Source: Gambelia wislizenii
Lineage: Eukaryota > Chordata > Lepidosauria > Squamata > Crotaphytidae
Assembly (NCBI GenBank): GCA_030847615.1
Contig: JAUMIR010000001.1
Location: 257,179,187 to 257,243,186 of the forward strand
Length of the DNA: 64,000 bases
Direction of reading: 5' to 3'
Shown here: positions 52,950 through 63,622 of the stretch, piece by piece
Position numbering within the stretch: position 1 is the stretch's first letter
Layout: every line of letters begins with the position of its first letter
Made by a program: the position numbers and the translations under genes
Notes under the pieces: model-generated
The model's input: only the letters and a program-made list of their open reading frames with translations
The model's database searches: none
Told to the model about the DNA's origin: nothing

Positions 52950-53400
52950 TTCTTCACAAGTAGGTTGGGCCAAGGATGGCCCTTAAATTACGTAGGAGTA
53001 ATAACAGAATATCAAAGCAATGTTGGAGAAGGTGTGGGGAAATAGGGGATTGGAGCCAGATGTGGCTAATGTGTCCAAAGATACAAAGATTTGGGGAAGA
53101 AGTTCTATCTTTGATAAGTCAAATATGTAGGAGGGCAGTATTAATGGTTTCTCTATCTGAAAAAGAGAATAAGGATTTGGAAAATGAAGACCTCGTATCA
53201 CAAATAAAGACGTACACACTTATGTTATGTGCAATGAGGTTAGAAATAGTCAAAACTTGGCGGGAGGCGGGAATTTATCAATTAAGGATTGGTTAAACAG
53301 GATATGAGGCTAGCCCTATCAGAGAAGTTGATTTAAGTTAAGAGAAGCAAAAGGAGAAATAGAAGAAGATTCATTTGATATTACAGGGAAATCATTTGTT
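52950..53400 (+). pseudogene. L1 LINE ORF2 C-terminal remnant
   Basis: Frame 52,976-53,296 reads CWRRCGEIGDWSQMWLMCPK then IQRFGEEVLSLISQI. This is the Cys-rich C-terminal region of L1 ORF2 (compare CWKCEEVKG...WWQC at 2700-2790, with the second W changed to L here). A later segment contains REAGIYQLR. No catalytic domains remain. Diverged from the copy at 2250. Confidence 0.8.
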
Positions 53401-53514
53401 AGCTTTATGTGTCAAAGTAATGGTGAATTTAAACCACCGAACAATCAAATGAAATTTTAGATTAATAACCAGATAACTAGATAAATGTTACCATAATAAC
53501 ACTTTTTTCATGTT

Positions 53515-53875
53515 GAGATCCTCATGCAAAATTTCCCATGCAGTGTCTTTGTCAATGTTCACAGCTTTAGCTATCATTCAGACACTGGGTTGGTGGTCTC
53601 CTCGAACAATCTGGCTGATTTTTTTCTACAATTTCTTTGGTTCTTGAAGTGGAAGGTTGTCCAGGGCGTTCATCATCTTCCACATTCTCACGTCCTTCTC
53701 TGAATCTTTTGTGCTACTCAAACACATGTGCGCGAGACATGCAGTCTTCCCCATAGGCCTCAGTAAGCATTTGAAAAGATTCTGTTGGTGTTTCATTCAA
53801 TTTTACTAAACATTTCAAATTGACACGTTGCTCGACTTTTAAACTTAACATTTTTCCAGCACACAACAGAAAGAC
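53515..53875 (-). pseudogene. Mariner transposase N-terminal fragment
   Basis: The minus strand starts near 53,850 with MLSLKVEQRVNLKCLVKLNE, then TPTESFQMLTEAYGEDCMSR, AHVFE, a stop, and HKRFREGRENVEDDERPGQP followed by STSRTKEIVEK. This is the helix-turn-helix DNA-binding half of a mariner-family transposase, with the usual ERPGRPST-like linker. It ends near 53,515 (LHEDLNM region) before the DD34D catalytic half. Contains at least two stops and a frameshift. I found no flanking inverted repeats. Confidence 0.85.
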
Positions 53876-53879
53876 AGCT

Positions 53880-54415
53880 GCTTTAAATGATGACTGACAA
53901 TTAACTTTAACAGGCCCAGAGTGTTGATATTTCTCATGCAGGTTCAGACACTTTCAAGGTCACCACTCAAGCATTCACAATCAGTTGTCCCTGATTTGTC
54001 TGAAAGGTAGAAACACAGTCTCATTATTGAATAGACAGACCTTGTATAAATAAAGATGGGTTATTGTATCAGACAGACCTAGGTAGCTAGGTGGCAGCTC
54101 AGTTACAAAATAACCTCCCCTTAAAGGCCCAATTGGTGCCAACATTGGTATAATTTCGCTACCAAATCAAAACTTGGCTTTTCATTGACATCTTTGGGCC
54201 TAATTGATTTTATCCAGGTTGCATATGTGCTGTGGTGGGTGCTATTTTAAATTGTTTTAACTAGTTTTAAATTGTCTGATAAATGATTTACTATATTGTA
54301 GCTCTTTAAAATTATTTCTATTTATTGTTTTAAACCAATTTGATTGCAAGCCACCCCGAGGGCGGAATATGACTATTTAAATAAATTTTAAAATATATAA
54401 ATGTATTTTTCCCAG
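53880..54415. other. No gene; L2-like tail near the end
   Basis: 54,235-54,400 reads like an L2-like 3' end (gcaagccaccccgagggcgg, then aaataaatttta). The rest is unrecognised and may include mariner flank. Confidence 0.4.
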
Positions 54416-54418
54416 TTA

Positions 54419-54679
54419 GGAGATTATCACACATGTCAAAAAGCAAGAGAGCAGCAGGCGAAGACGACATTACTGTCCCGCGAACAGGACCCAGTTTCAG
54501 ACGATGTCATAGTTGCGTGCTCCTCCTATGCTGCAGCCGTGAGTAAGGTGCCACTTTTCATTGATGGGACCTCCCTGTCAACTGAAAACTACACCTTACT
54601 CACAGCTACAGCACAGAAGCAGCACATGGTCATCCTCGTGTGCTGCTCTTGGACTTTTTCAATGCGTCTGATAATGTCC
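54419..54679. mobile_element. Foldback MITE, GGAGATTATCA ends
   Basis: 261 bp flanked by TTA on both sides (54,416-54,418 and 54,680-54,682). Left end GGAGATTATCACACATGTC, right end gcgtctgataatgtcc. The arms pair (atgctgcagccgtgagtaag against cttactcacagctacagcac, read inverted). Same family as 27,254, including the central ttttcattgatgggacctcc. Confidence 0.9.
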
Positions 54680-54845
54680 TTAGTCCCAAAGGTGCTACCA
54701 GATTCCTTTATGTCTTTTTGCGCTAAAGAGACTTAACATGGCTGTCTCTTTCACTATTGCTAAAACTGATGCTTGAATGTGCTTGGCTTCCTCTTCCTCT
54801 CCCCTTCCTTCTCCCCCGCTTTCTTTTATACTTTACATATTAGAT

Positions 54846-55095
54846 TATGGAGAGCCAGTATGGTGGAGTGGTTTGAGTGTTGGGCTAGGACTCTGTGAGA
54901 TCAGGGTTCAAATCCCGGCTCAGCCGCGGGAACCTCTGGGTGAGCTTGGAAATTTACACTTCCTCAGAGTTAGAGGAAAGCAATCGCAACCCTCCTCTGA
55001 ACAAATCTTGCCAAGAAATCCTCTTGACAGGGTCACCTTAAGGTCAACATAAATAAAAAATCACTTGAAGGCACACAACAACAACAACAGCAACA
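54846..55095 (+). repeat. tRNA-derived SINE, full length
   Basis: Head gagagccagtatggtggagt, clear B box gggttcaaatccc, body and a (CAA)n tail at 55,075-55,095. The best example of the family in the window. Confidence 0.95.
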
Positions 55096-55689
55096 GATAG
55101 ATTGTGAACCTACAGGCAGGGACTCTCTTATTGTAGGCATCCCTCTAATAATAATGCCAACACTAACCATTCATAATTGGTACCCAGGCCTATGGATGGG
55201 CTGACCTTGATTTCCACTAATCAGCTGATCCCACACTCAGAGTTTATGAGGCAGAATAGATGTGCAAATGCCACCTACTACTCTTCCTCCATGTGTAGCA
55301 AATTCCTGAAACTCCATTTTTGGCTTCTTTGCTTCAAGTTTGGGATTATCTAGCTTTAGTGTCAGCATTCCCTGTTTTCTCTGCAGGCAGAAATAGGCCT
55401 CCAAACCAAACCCCATGGCCACAGAAGAGCCAAAACCTTAATATAGCCATCGACCTGGTATTCCAGAACCTCTGCCTCACTGAGCAGCCTTAATACGTTA
55501 ATAACAGGGGCTGCTCAGATTGAGTGGCTTTTATTATCTCCTTGTGTGGTCCTGCAGTTGAGCCAAGCAAGTATGTCAGCAGTCAAACCACCATCCTTTC
55601 TTCCTCTGATGGAGCCCTAATCAGCAGACAAACGAGCAAGTTTTCTTATCTTTCAGATGTCAGTCCTCTTTTCTTTGGGGAGCGTTTAT
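55096..55689. other. No gene recognised
   Basis: Single-copy-looking. The frame 55,524-55,766 runs into a SINE tail and is not called. Confidence 0.4.
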
Positions 55690-55830
55690 TGTTGTTATTG
55701 TCGGGTTTTGACTTTTGGCAACCCTGCGTGCGCACAGACACACACAGCCCTCAGAAAACCCTGTGATAGGTTCAACCTAGGGTCACATAAGTCGAAAAGG
55801 ACTTGAAGGCCCTCAACCACAACAATGAAT
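55690..55830 (+). repeat. tRNA SINE 3' fragment
   Basis: ccctgtgataggttcaacct, cataagtcgaaaaggacttg and the tail ccctcaaccacaacaatg. Head missing. Confidence 0.7.
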
Positions 55831-55834
55831 ATGA

Positions 55835-56040
55835 GATCCCCAAGCATCGGGCTCATGAACAGCCTTCCTCAGGTCTTGCAAACTCAGGGCAGCCATGGCT
55901 TTCTTGACTGAGTCAATCCATCTGCAATGTGGTTTTTCTCTTTTCCTATGGTCATTATTAGACAATCCGAAAAGGGCTGGGGTGTGACTTCCTCCCACAA
56001 GGTTTCAACAAGTCATACACCAGCCAGCATTTCTGGACTT
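55835..56040 (-). pseudogene. Bov-B (RTE) LINE C-terminal fragment
   Basis: The minus-strand frame 55,813-55,998 gives HRKREKPHCRWIDSVKKAMA then ALSLQDLRKAVHEPDAWGSH. This matches the Bov-B polyprotein C-terminus, where a basic KR-rich stretch is followed by RW(L/I)D and a W-containing helix. Short dead copy. Confidence 0.85.
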
Positions 56041-56594
56041 CATCGTTAATAACACAGGGGCTGTCACTTCAAGAGTCCTTCCCTCTCCCACCCCCTCTGT
56101 TTTTCCCCTTTTGCCACTAACATCATAATCCCTCCTGAGCAATTGTGCCACTCTGTGATTAAGAGCCCATTAGTGCCATCGTGGGCTTCCAGGATTGTAT
56201 CAATTAGTACTATAGACACCATGATTAATTTACATCCTGGAGGAAGCAGATAAGGCTTAGTGTTCAAGCCAATTTTAATTAGAGAAAAATAAATAACAGA
56301 GAAAACCATGATGGTTTATTTTGAGACTATTGAGCAGTAACTCTGCTGGCTCTTAGATGTCTCTCTTGGAAGTCAGAGAGAAAGTTCACTGTGCATACAA
56401 GCAGAGGGCAGATGAATTTGACCCTGAAATGAACTGGGGGATTTCCAGCCAGCCCAAGAGTCCAGAGAGGTGAGATCTGTCTTCATTTGCTGGTGACTAG
56501 GAAGACACATGACTAAGATCACTTGATGTGGATTAGCTGACTACCCTGTGCTTTCATTGTACTGCAAAAGTAGTGCTTGGAAAAGATACAGAGC
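56041..56594. other. No gene; candidate conserved noncoding stretch
   Basis: 56,100-56,310 is free of repeats and contains several TAAT cores (atcaattagtac, atgattaattta, ttttaattagag). Conservation cannot be judged from one genome. Confidence 0.25.
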
Positions 56595-56821
56595 CTTATT
56601 GCACTACATTGTTATAGCACTATTATTCCACTATTAATCCACTTTAACTGCTCTGGCTGCCTCCTGTGGAATTCTGGGGTTTGTATGTTAATGAGGCTTA
56701 AGAGCTATCTGGCTGAGAATGCAAAATGCCACTCCCTAAACTGCAAATCCCAGGATTCCACAGGAGGCAGCCGGAGCAGTGAAAGTAGAACAATAGTGTC
56801 TTAACAGTGTAGTGCAATAAG
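56595..56821. mobile_element. Foldback MITE, CCTGTGGAAT family, copy 3
   Basis: 227 bp. Left end CTTATTGCACTACATTGTTA, right end aacagtgtagtgcaataag, a near-perfect inverted pair. The inner arms tgcctcctgtggaattctgg and ccaggattccacaggaggca pair as well. Defines the ends for the copies at 14,955 and 21,947. Confidence 0.9.
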
Positions 56822-57734
56822 TGCAACAGTTTTGGACCACAGCTCCCAGAATCCCTTAGCCAACTTGGCCACTAGCAATTAAAAGAAAATAATGGCCACT
56901 TGTCTTTTAAGATTTTGTGAGCTGCTGCTTTTAGAGTGTTGTGAACTAACTCTTGAAAAGCAGCAGCAGCAACAACAACAACAGGAAACAAAGTATAAAC
57001 AATGCAGCTGGGATAATTAGGATACAGGGAAAGGTTTGAATCCCTCCCACCCCATCATCACCCTCACTCTCTAAATAATCTTATCTGGGCTTGACATCTT
57101 TTTTTCTCTTTGTGTGTTTTGTAAAATTGTATCATGACTCCTATTACCCCCCTTATTTTAATGCTCTTTTCCTTTATGACCTAATCTGTACTTTTAGCCA
57201 GACATAATGGCCAGGATCCTATACGACCTTTTAATGTAACATAAGTTTGTGTATACCTAGATAAGTAGCAAAGATGCTAAGAAAGACAGCTACTGAACTG
57301 TGAAGATGTGTGTCATGACATAGGCAAGAGTGTCTGATGCCCATTGGTGCCTGATGCTAGTTGAGACCAACGTAATGTACCTTGGTCTGTCCCATTGCAC
57401 ATCGATCCTGTCGTGCAAATGCACAATTCTAATTCCTGCAGATGTCAGTCCACTTATGAAGATGCAACACCCTAATAGGATTCCAGCTAATATATATCTG
57501 TATACTAATTACCCTGGGATGGTAAATGCCTTTTGGACATCCTACCATGCCCTAGGAATACAATAACAGGTTCACTCATTTATTCATCTGTGTTCAGAGA
57601 TCCTACAAAACCTATTAATAGTGCAGAGTCTTCACTTTTTTTTAGCACTATTTAGGTATACTGTAAACATCTGAGGAGAGAGAGTGGAGATGCATGTGCT
57701 AGCCCTTCCCTTGTTGTTTTTGTCACCTTCTACA

Positions 57735-57767
<33 letters not shown>

Positions 57768-57912
57768 CTTTCTGAAAGGGAGCCTCCATTTGAGACTCTC
57801 TCTGTGATCTGGACCCTGTGAAATGAGGTTTTCCTCTTCAGACAATTGTCCCATGGACATGGACAGTGTCAAAAATTGAGACAAGGAGCAGTGGTGAGGA
57901 GAGCTCACACTC
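56822..57912. other. No gene; (TG)n(AG)n microsatellite
   Basis: Microsatellite at 57,735-57,766. Everything else is unrecognised. Confidence 0.4.
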
Positions 57913-58227
57913 CTCATGCACAGGGCCGGTTTAACCATACCGCCAAATCAGCATCTGTGGGGGGGCCCCACACAGGCAGGGGACCCCATCTGGACCTAAC
58001 CCTCCTCCTGAAAAAAATTCCTTCTGGCTTTAAAAACAACAACAACCGGTCTCTCCCAAATGCAAAAGAGAAAGACGGAGCTTTCTTTGGGTGGCTGATT
58101 CTGGAGGGAGTTTGTTGCTCCCTCCCCCCTCCTTCCAGGATCGTTGTCGGAGAGGGGTGAGTGTGTGTGTGAGAGAGAGGGGGGAGAGAGGGGGGGTCAT
58201 CTCTTGTTCTCCCCTGCTCTGTCTTCA

Positions 58228-58380
58228 GAAAAGGCTCCTTCCTTCCTTCCTTCCTTCCTTCCTTCCTTCCTTCCTTCCTTTCTTTCTTTCTTTCCCCCTC
58301 TCTCTCCCTTCCTTCCTTCTTTCTTTCTTTGCCTCCCTTCTTTCTGACTTTTTGTCTCTCTCTCTCTCTCTTTATTTCTT
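58228..58380. repeat. (CCTT)n/(TTTC)n pyrimidine tract in composite hAT
   Basis: CCTT units at 58,231-58,280, TTTC units to about 58,330, then CTCTCT. Homologous in position to the TTTCC repeat of copy 1. Serine/leucine-rich frames across it are artefacts. Confidence 0.9.
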
Positions 58381-58519
58381 AACCTCCACATAGACTCCCT
58401 CCAGCCCATCTTTCCAGCTGCTCTTAACCTGTCCTTCTCTCCCCTTCCTCCCTCCCTTCACCCCTTGGTCTTCTTCAGCTTCCTCCCCTTGCTGCCAACT
58501 GAGTTCAACCTGCAAAAGG

Positions 58520-58740
58520 AAATTGTGTGTAATTGCCCATGTGCCTTGAAGTCATTTCTGACTAAGGCAAGCTTATCATGGGGTTTTCTAGGCAAGGTTT
58601 GTTCAAAGGGGATCTGCCTTTGACTTCCTTTGAGGCTGAGAGAGTGTGACCTGCCCAAGGTCAGCCAGTGGGTATTCATGGCTGAGTAAGGATTCAAACC
58701 CTGATCTTCACAGTCATAGTGCAATGCTGAAACTTCTCCA
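58520..58740 (-). repeat. tRNA-derived SINE nested in composite hAT
   Basis: Same insertion as 35,415-35,640: both have tgccttnaagtcatttctga on the tail side and the same flanking DNA. Confidence 0.85.
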
Positions 58741-58879
58741 ACACTCTGGTTCTTTTAACAGAAGAATATAAAGAATATAAATAAAAATTTGGAGAAATAT
58801 TACTGGGAACAATGGTTTTATTGTTGTCACTAAAACACCAGTATCCCATTAGTGTTATGTGAGAGGCATTGGCCTAGAG

Positions 58880-59204
58880 CAATGCTTCTTCACCTTTTCT
58901 TTAGCAGGGACCCCCTTTAAATATCTTTTGTTGCCCTAAGACTTAACTCGAGATTTAAAACCCTAATAATAATAGCTAATAATAATAGTTAACAACAACA
59001 ACAATACAATTACACCATCCATTAACCTTTTCCTCAGAGGCATTCTTGCTTCTTCCTGCATGTTTGTGACTGGAGTGGATTGAATGGCAATGTGCAGGCC
59101 AAGCCAGCCAGCCTTTGCCTTGGTTCCTGTCACATGGCTGTTTCACTACAGGGACGAGGTGGGCCAAGTAGCCTTCAAGCCTTTGTGGACCCCCTGGGAG
59201 GATA
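58880..59204. mobile_element. Left part of nested hAT MITE
   Basis: Starts caatgcttcttcacctttt (a drifted CAGTGGTTCTTAAC) and follows the copy at 35,776 to ggaccccctgggaggatat. There a CR1 tail takes over; the right terminus is lost. Confidence 0.8.
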
Positions 59205-59331
59205 TCATAGAATCATAGAATTATAGAGTTGGAAGAGGCCACCAGGGCCATCCAGTCCAACCCCCTGCCATGCAGGAAATCACAATCAAAGCATCCCTGA
59301 CAGGTGGCCATCCAGCCTCTGTTTAAAGACT
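59205..59331 (-). repeat. CR1 3' tail specific to composite copy 2
   Basis: atcatagaatcatagaatta through tccagcctctgtttaaagac. Absent from copy 1 at the corresponding place, so it arrived after the two composites separated. Confidence 0.9.
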
Positions 59332-59412
59332 TAGAGAATGGTGGAAAAGGAAGGGTGCTGGCAGGGGGATTCTGGGAGGTGTAATTCAAAAGTAATTTTC
59401 CCAGGCTCTGAA

Positions 59413-60085
59413 TGCAGCCTAGAATCATAGAATCATAGGGCTGGAAGGGACCCCAACAGCCATCCCATTCGATCGGCTTCTGCCCTGCAGGAACACACAA
59501 TCAAAGCCCTGACGACAGATGGCCATCCAGCCTCTCTTAATAACCTCCGAAGAAGGAGACTCCACCACACTCCCAGGCAGTGCATTCCACTTCTGAACAG
59601 CTCTTACCATCAGGAACTTCTTCCTAATGTTTAGGTGGAATCTCTTTTCCTGGAGTTTGAACCCTTTGCTCCATGTCCTAGTCTCTGGAGCAGCAGAAAA
59701 CAAGCTTGCTCCATGCTCAATATGACATCCCTTCAAATATTGAAACCTGGCTCTCATGTCACCTCTCAACCTTCTCTTCTCCAGACTAAACATACCCAGT
59801 TCCCTAAGTTGCTCCTCATAGGGCATAATGGCTTCCAGACCTCCCACCATTTTGGTTGCCCTCCTCAGGACACATTCAGCATCTCAATATCCTTCCTGAA
59901 TTGTGGTGCCCAGAACTGGACACAGTCTTCCAGGTGAGGTCTGACCAAAGCAGAATACAGTGGCACTATTACTTCCCTTGATCTAGACACTATACTCCTA
60001 TTAATGCAGCCTAGAATCGCATTGGCATTTTTTGCTGCTGCATCACACTGCTAACTCATGTTTAGCTTGTAGTCTATTTTCTTTT
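59413..60085 (-). repeat. CR1 LINE piece nested in composite hAT
   Basis: Antisense CR1 from the 3' end (agaatcatagaatcataggg) up to the region encoding [15 protein letters not shown] and HKLN..S at about 60,070. The reverse frame 59,425-59,850 keeps GDMRARFQYLKGCHIEHGAS. Longer than its counterpart in copy 1. Confidence 0.9.
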
Positions 60086-60202
60086 TCTTTTTTTTTTGAG
60101 GAAATCTACACCATTACATTAATTGCTACTTAACAAAAAATATTTTGTTAGTGCCTATAATATAGTTTTTAAACTAAATTATTGGTGGCAAATTATGTAA
60201 TA

Positions 60203-60443
60203 CAGTAGCCCCCCCCCCCCTTATCCACTGGGGATTGGTTCTGTGCAGGCATGGATTCTGAAAACTGTGGATAATAGTGAACACCATTGGAAATAATGGG
60301 ACTTCTGGTTTAAAATATCATAGAGTTGCCTTGGAGGGCCTAGAAAACGGCTAGGAAGGACACATTTTCTAGGAAGACTCTATGGTAGGTGTGCTGTTTT
60401 GTGTCCCATGGATAATGAATCCGTGGATACGGGGGTCCTACTG
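60203..60443. mobile_element. Tigger-like MITE nested in composite hAT
   Basis: 241 bp with exact TA flanks. CAGTAGCCCCCCC... at the left, ggatacgggggtcctactg at the right. Same insertion as 36,672-36,911. Confidence 0.9.
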
Positions 60444-60566
60444 TAATCTGAACATCCTGTAATGTGAATAGGTAAGGTTACATTGACCTGAGATGAACAT
60501 ATGGGGGCGCCAAAATAAAGCATTGCAGGGCCCCCCAAAATTCCTTAAGCCGGCCCTGCTCATGCA

Positions 60567-61925
60567 TTTACAGTATATTGTTAGGAACCCTTGAATAGGG
60601 CTTTGGTCTCCACCCAAATCCACAATGATTAGACCTACAGCAATGAATCCAAGCATCAACATATAAGGTCTATGTTGGTTTAGCCAGTGTAAGGAGAAAC
60701 ACTGGCTAGCTAGGAGAATTAGTGCCTCAGACTGCAATCCTGTATTTACTTCCCTGGGAATATACCCAACTGAACTCAACATGATGTCTGAATACATAAA
60801 GGTAGGTTCACACTATAGGATATTGGAGCTGGAGGAAGAGCAGGACAGGGCAACCAAGTTGAACAAGGGACGACTTCTTGTGGGTTGTTTAGCTTAGGAA
60901 AAAGGCAAGTCAGAAGCCATGAAAGCAGTATATAAAATTGTGTAAGACATGGAGAAAAATTCACATGGAGGTATTTTTCCTCTAATTCATAACATCCAAT
61001 GAAGCTGAGTGGTAAGAGATTCAGGACAGAGGAAAGAAAATACTTCTTCACACAGCCCATAGTTAATTTGTCACTGCCAAACAACATCTGGATATTTTCT
61101 CACCCTGCCTTAAGTCCAGGGCAGAGGTTGGAAAAGTTCCTTTTGGGCTCCCTGTTAATTAACTATGGGTTTCTGGGAGTTTTAGCCTTGAAAAGTCATT
61201 TCTCCAAGCCAGCCTTATGGAGCTTTGCAGCTCTCTTTTCTCTCTCTGACACTCAACTGGTTGATGAAGTGTAGGCAAAATTTGATCTGAATCATTTTCC
61301 TTTGGGAGTGTTTATTGCACTTTTACACTGCAGATTATTTTAGACAAGAAACATGAAAGGAGCAGCACTCTTTCTAGATCTCTTCCTTGGTGGCTTCTCT
61401 TCTGCTAAAGATTCATCTGAAAAATCTTGAAAATGGCTACAATTTCCATTGTATTCAGAAGAGGGCAGCATTAAACCTTGAATTACGCATCAACGTCCCT
61501 CTACATTAGGCTGGCAAATGTAAGAAAAGAAAGGGTTCGATCTAGGTGGGAAAGACTCCAAAAAGCTTTGCTAAATAACATTTCCTGAACACAGATTCTA
61601 TGGTTTGGTTTGTTAAAACCAGAATCTCTCTTCAGTTCTGACAGAGTAAATCCGTAATCTGGAATTACAGACCTTTTCATGTTGTCATGTAATATTATCT
61701 TCATGAAGTGAAGTTGAACTGATTACTTTGGGAATCAGGTATGCTACAGTGGCAGTGCATGTGCTTTAAGCAGTTCAGTAACATATGTATTCCTGGGTTT
61801 GGTTTGGGGGACAGGCCCTTGGTTTCAAATGCAAATGAAAATCAGATTGAATGAAAACTGAGATAAATTTATTTGCTCCAAATCTGATTTTTCTTATCCA
61901 CATTCCAATTTCCTTTTTAAAGACC
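60567..61925. other. No gene; one short dispersed-repeat trace
   Basis: 60,728-60,785 resembles a common reptilian repeat phrase (actgcaatcctgtatttact). Frames here, such as 60,438-60,797 reverse, have no recognised domain. Confidence 0.4.
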
Positions 61926-62105
61926 CAATTATGGGGAAAGTTACTTTTTTGGATTACAACTCCCAGAGTCTCCCAGCCCAGCTGCAAAAGCCTTCTAAAA
62001 CCCAGAGATGGGGAAAGTTACTTTTTTGAACTACAACTCTCAGAATCCCGCCTCCTCACGTATGTTGATGGGCTTGGGATTTTGGGAGATATAATCCAAT
62101 GCTAA
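61926..62105. repeat. Two-copy tandem of a dispersed repeat
   Basis: atggggaaagttactttttt occurs at 61,931 and 62,008, each followed by tacaactcncaga. Period about 77 bp. Confidence 0.7.
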
Positions 62106-63162
62106 CTTTCCTAAACTATGTAACAATTTGTTTGAACATTGTCATTAGAGGAAAGCTTTATTACTAGCCGGCCAAATACAAGCTTAGTCACTGAACAGTT
62201 TATAGCAAGGGAACAGAATTAGCCAAACCCTTCCCATTCATCCTGGCTGGATTTCAACTGAGCCACATGCTTTCCTTCCTTCCTCTCTCCTTCCTCTGGG
62301 CCAGAGACAGCAAAGCATGAAATGAGCTGCCTGTTGATAAGAATAGGAGAACTATCTGATTCTGTGTAGCAATTGTTCCTCTTGTTTTTGGGGTTTCTGT
62401 GACCACCCACACTTGATTGAAGTTCGCTTGTGTTTTGGTGTTTATCAAGGACCTTCACATATCACAGAATTGGCCCAGACATGCCTCATATTGGTCTGAT
62501 TAGTAAAAGCAGACTGAGCCAGTAAGGCAGAGTTTGTTCAAAAGGCTGTGTAACTTTCCCCCTTTCCGTCTCCACTCAGGGATGCTAAGTTATACATAAT
62601 GGGCTAGAGGGTATTTTTGTAGTTGTGTCAGTATTGAACTCCGTCATCATAGGGTTTGATATATTAAGTGGAATTCAACATCTTGATTATCTCAACTTTT
62701 AAAAATATGAGTTTCTAGTCCTGATGAACAATAAAGGGGGCCAAGACACAGGTGGGGGGGGGGATTTCAGGGCATACATTTGTCAAAATGTATTCTATAA
62801 CATACTGCCCCCCCCAACTGGAAACCCCAACTGAGGGGACATTTCTGGGATATGTGAGATCTCATTCAAGAAGTCCTGATTTTCCTACAGTGTTTTTGAA
62901 AGGCCTCGAAATGAGGCATGCAGTGGTCTTTGAGTTTGTTATTTTAAATGATGGAGATTAAAATCACCACAAAGTAATTTTTCCTGTCAAGTCTTCTTAT
63001 CATTCCTATGCCTCTTGAATTGGTGCATTTCCCCTTCACTGGGTTTTTTTTTTTTTTTGGTACCTTTTATACCTGGCCGCATAGCAGGAAAGGCTCTCAG
63101 AGTAGCTTGCCCGTGGATAAAAGATGACAAGACAATCTTAGCCCTTAGGTTTAGAGTCTTAA
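62106..63162. other. No gene recognised
   Basis: Contains homopolymer runs (G10 at 62,753, T13 at 63,046). Otherwise single-copy-looking. Confidence 0.4.
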
Positions 63163-63619
63163 GGAGATTATCAGATGTGCTAAATATGGTGTTACACAAA
63201 CACCAGGAAATTGTTAAAGGGCTTCCCTTTCAGATGACATTGTTCCCATGTTGTCATGCTCCTATTCGACTGTTGTTACACCAGATTGGGACATCAAGGT
63301 TAAGTGACACACTTTTTATGACCCTCCCTGGGTTACTTGTAAAGTTTTACATGTGTTTAGGTGCTTAGTGTAACTTTTTGTCTTGTATTTTGCTTTCACA
63401 GTTTGAATTTCATGCACTCTTATCTTCTTGCAGCCAGGATTTCAATCCAGGAAGTGAAAGGAGCTCCATTTAAGCTCCTTTCATTCCTGGGCTGCCCTTC
63501 CGAGGGAACGAGGTGCAAAAAAGGTAGGTCTGAAAAGTTTTCCTTTTTTTGCATGACAGGGGCAGGAGAAGAGACTGCGAGATGGGAACACTTTTTTTCA
63601 TTCTTGTCTGAAAATCTCC
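63163..63619. mobile_element. 570-bp MITE, TTATCAGA family, shortened copy
   Basis: 457 bp flanked by TAA on both sides (63,160-63,162 and 63,620-63,622). Left end GGAGATTATCAGATGTGC, right end cttgtctgaaaatctcc. Landmarks: ccctccctgggttacttgta near 63,322, atccaggaagtgaaagg near 63,444, and gctccatttaagctcc, a local palindrome. The 153-residue frame 63,361-63,822 crosses the right end and is not a gene. Confidence 0.9.
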
Positions 63620-63622
63620 TAA

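Larger units (their letters stand above)
57921..60558. mobile_element. Composite hAT-type element, copy 2
   Basis: 2,638 bp flanked by the perfect 8-bp duplication ctcatgca (57,913-57,920 and 60,559-60,566). Ends CAGGGCCGGTTTAAC and ...gccggccctg. It carries the same five passengers as 34,828-37,023 in the same order, plus an extra CR1 tail that replaces the right end of the inner hAT MITE, and a longer CR1 piece. No transposase. Together the two copies show that a composite already loaded with other transposons was mobilised. Confidence 0.95.

Noticed and set aside
54846..54925. tRNA genes at SINE heads (also 6915, 9862, 14,699, 33,310)
   Set aside because: A and B boxes are present but no complete cloverleaf or acceptor stem, and each is followed by a SINE body and tail.
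34828..60558. Segmental duplication linking 34.8-37.0 kb and 57.9-60.6 kb
   Set aside because: Homology stops exactly at CAGGGCCGG ends and each copy has a different perfect 8-bp duplication, which indicates independent transposition.
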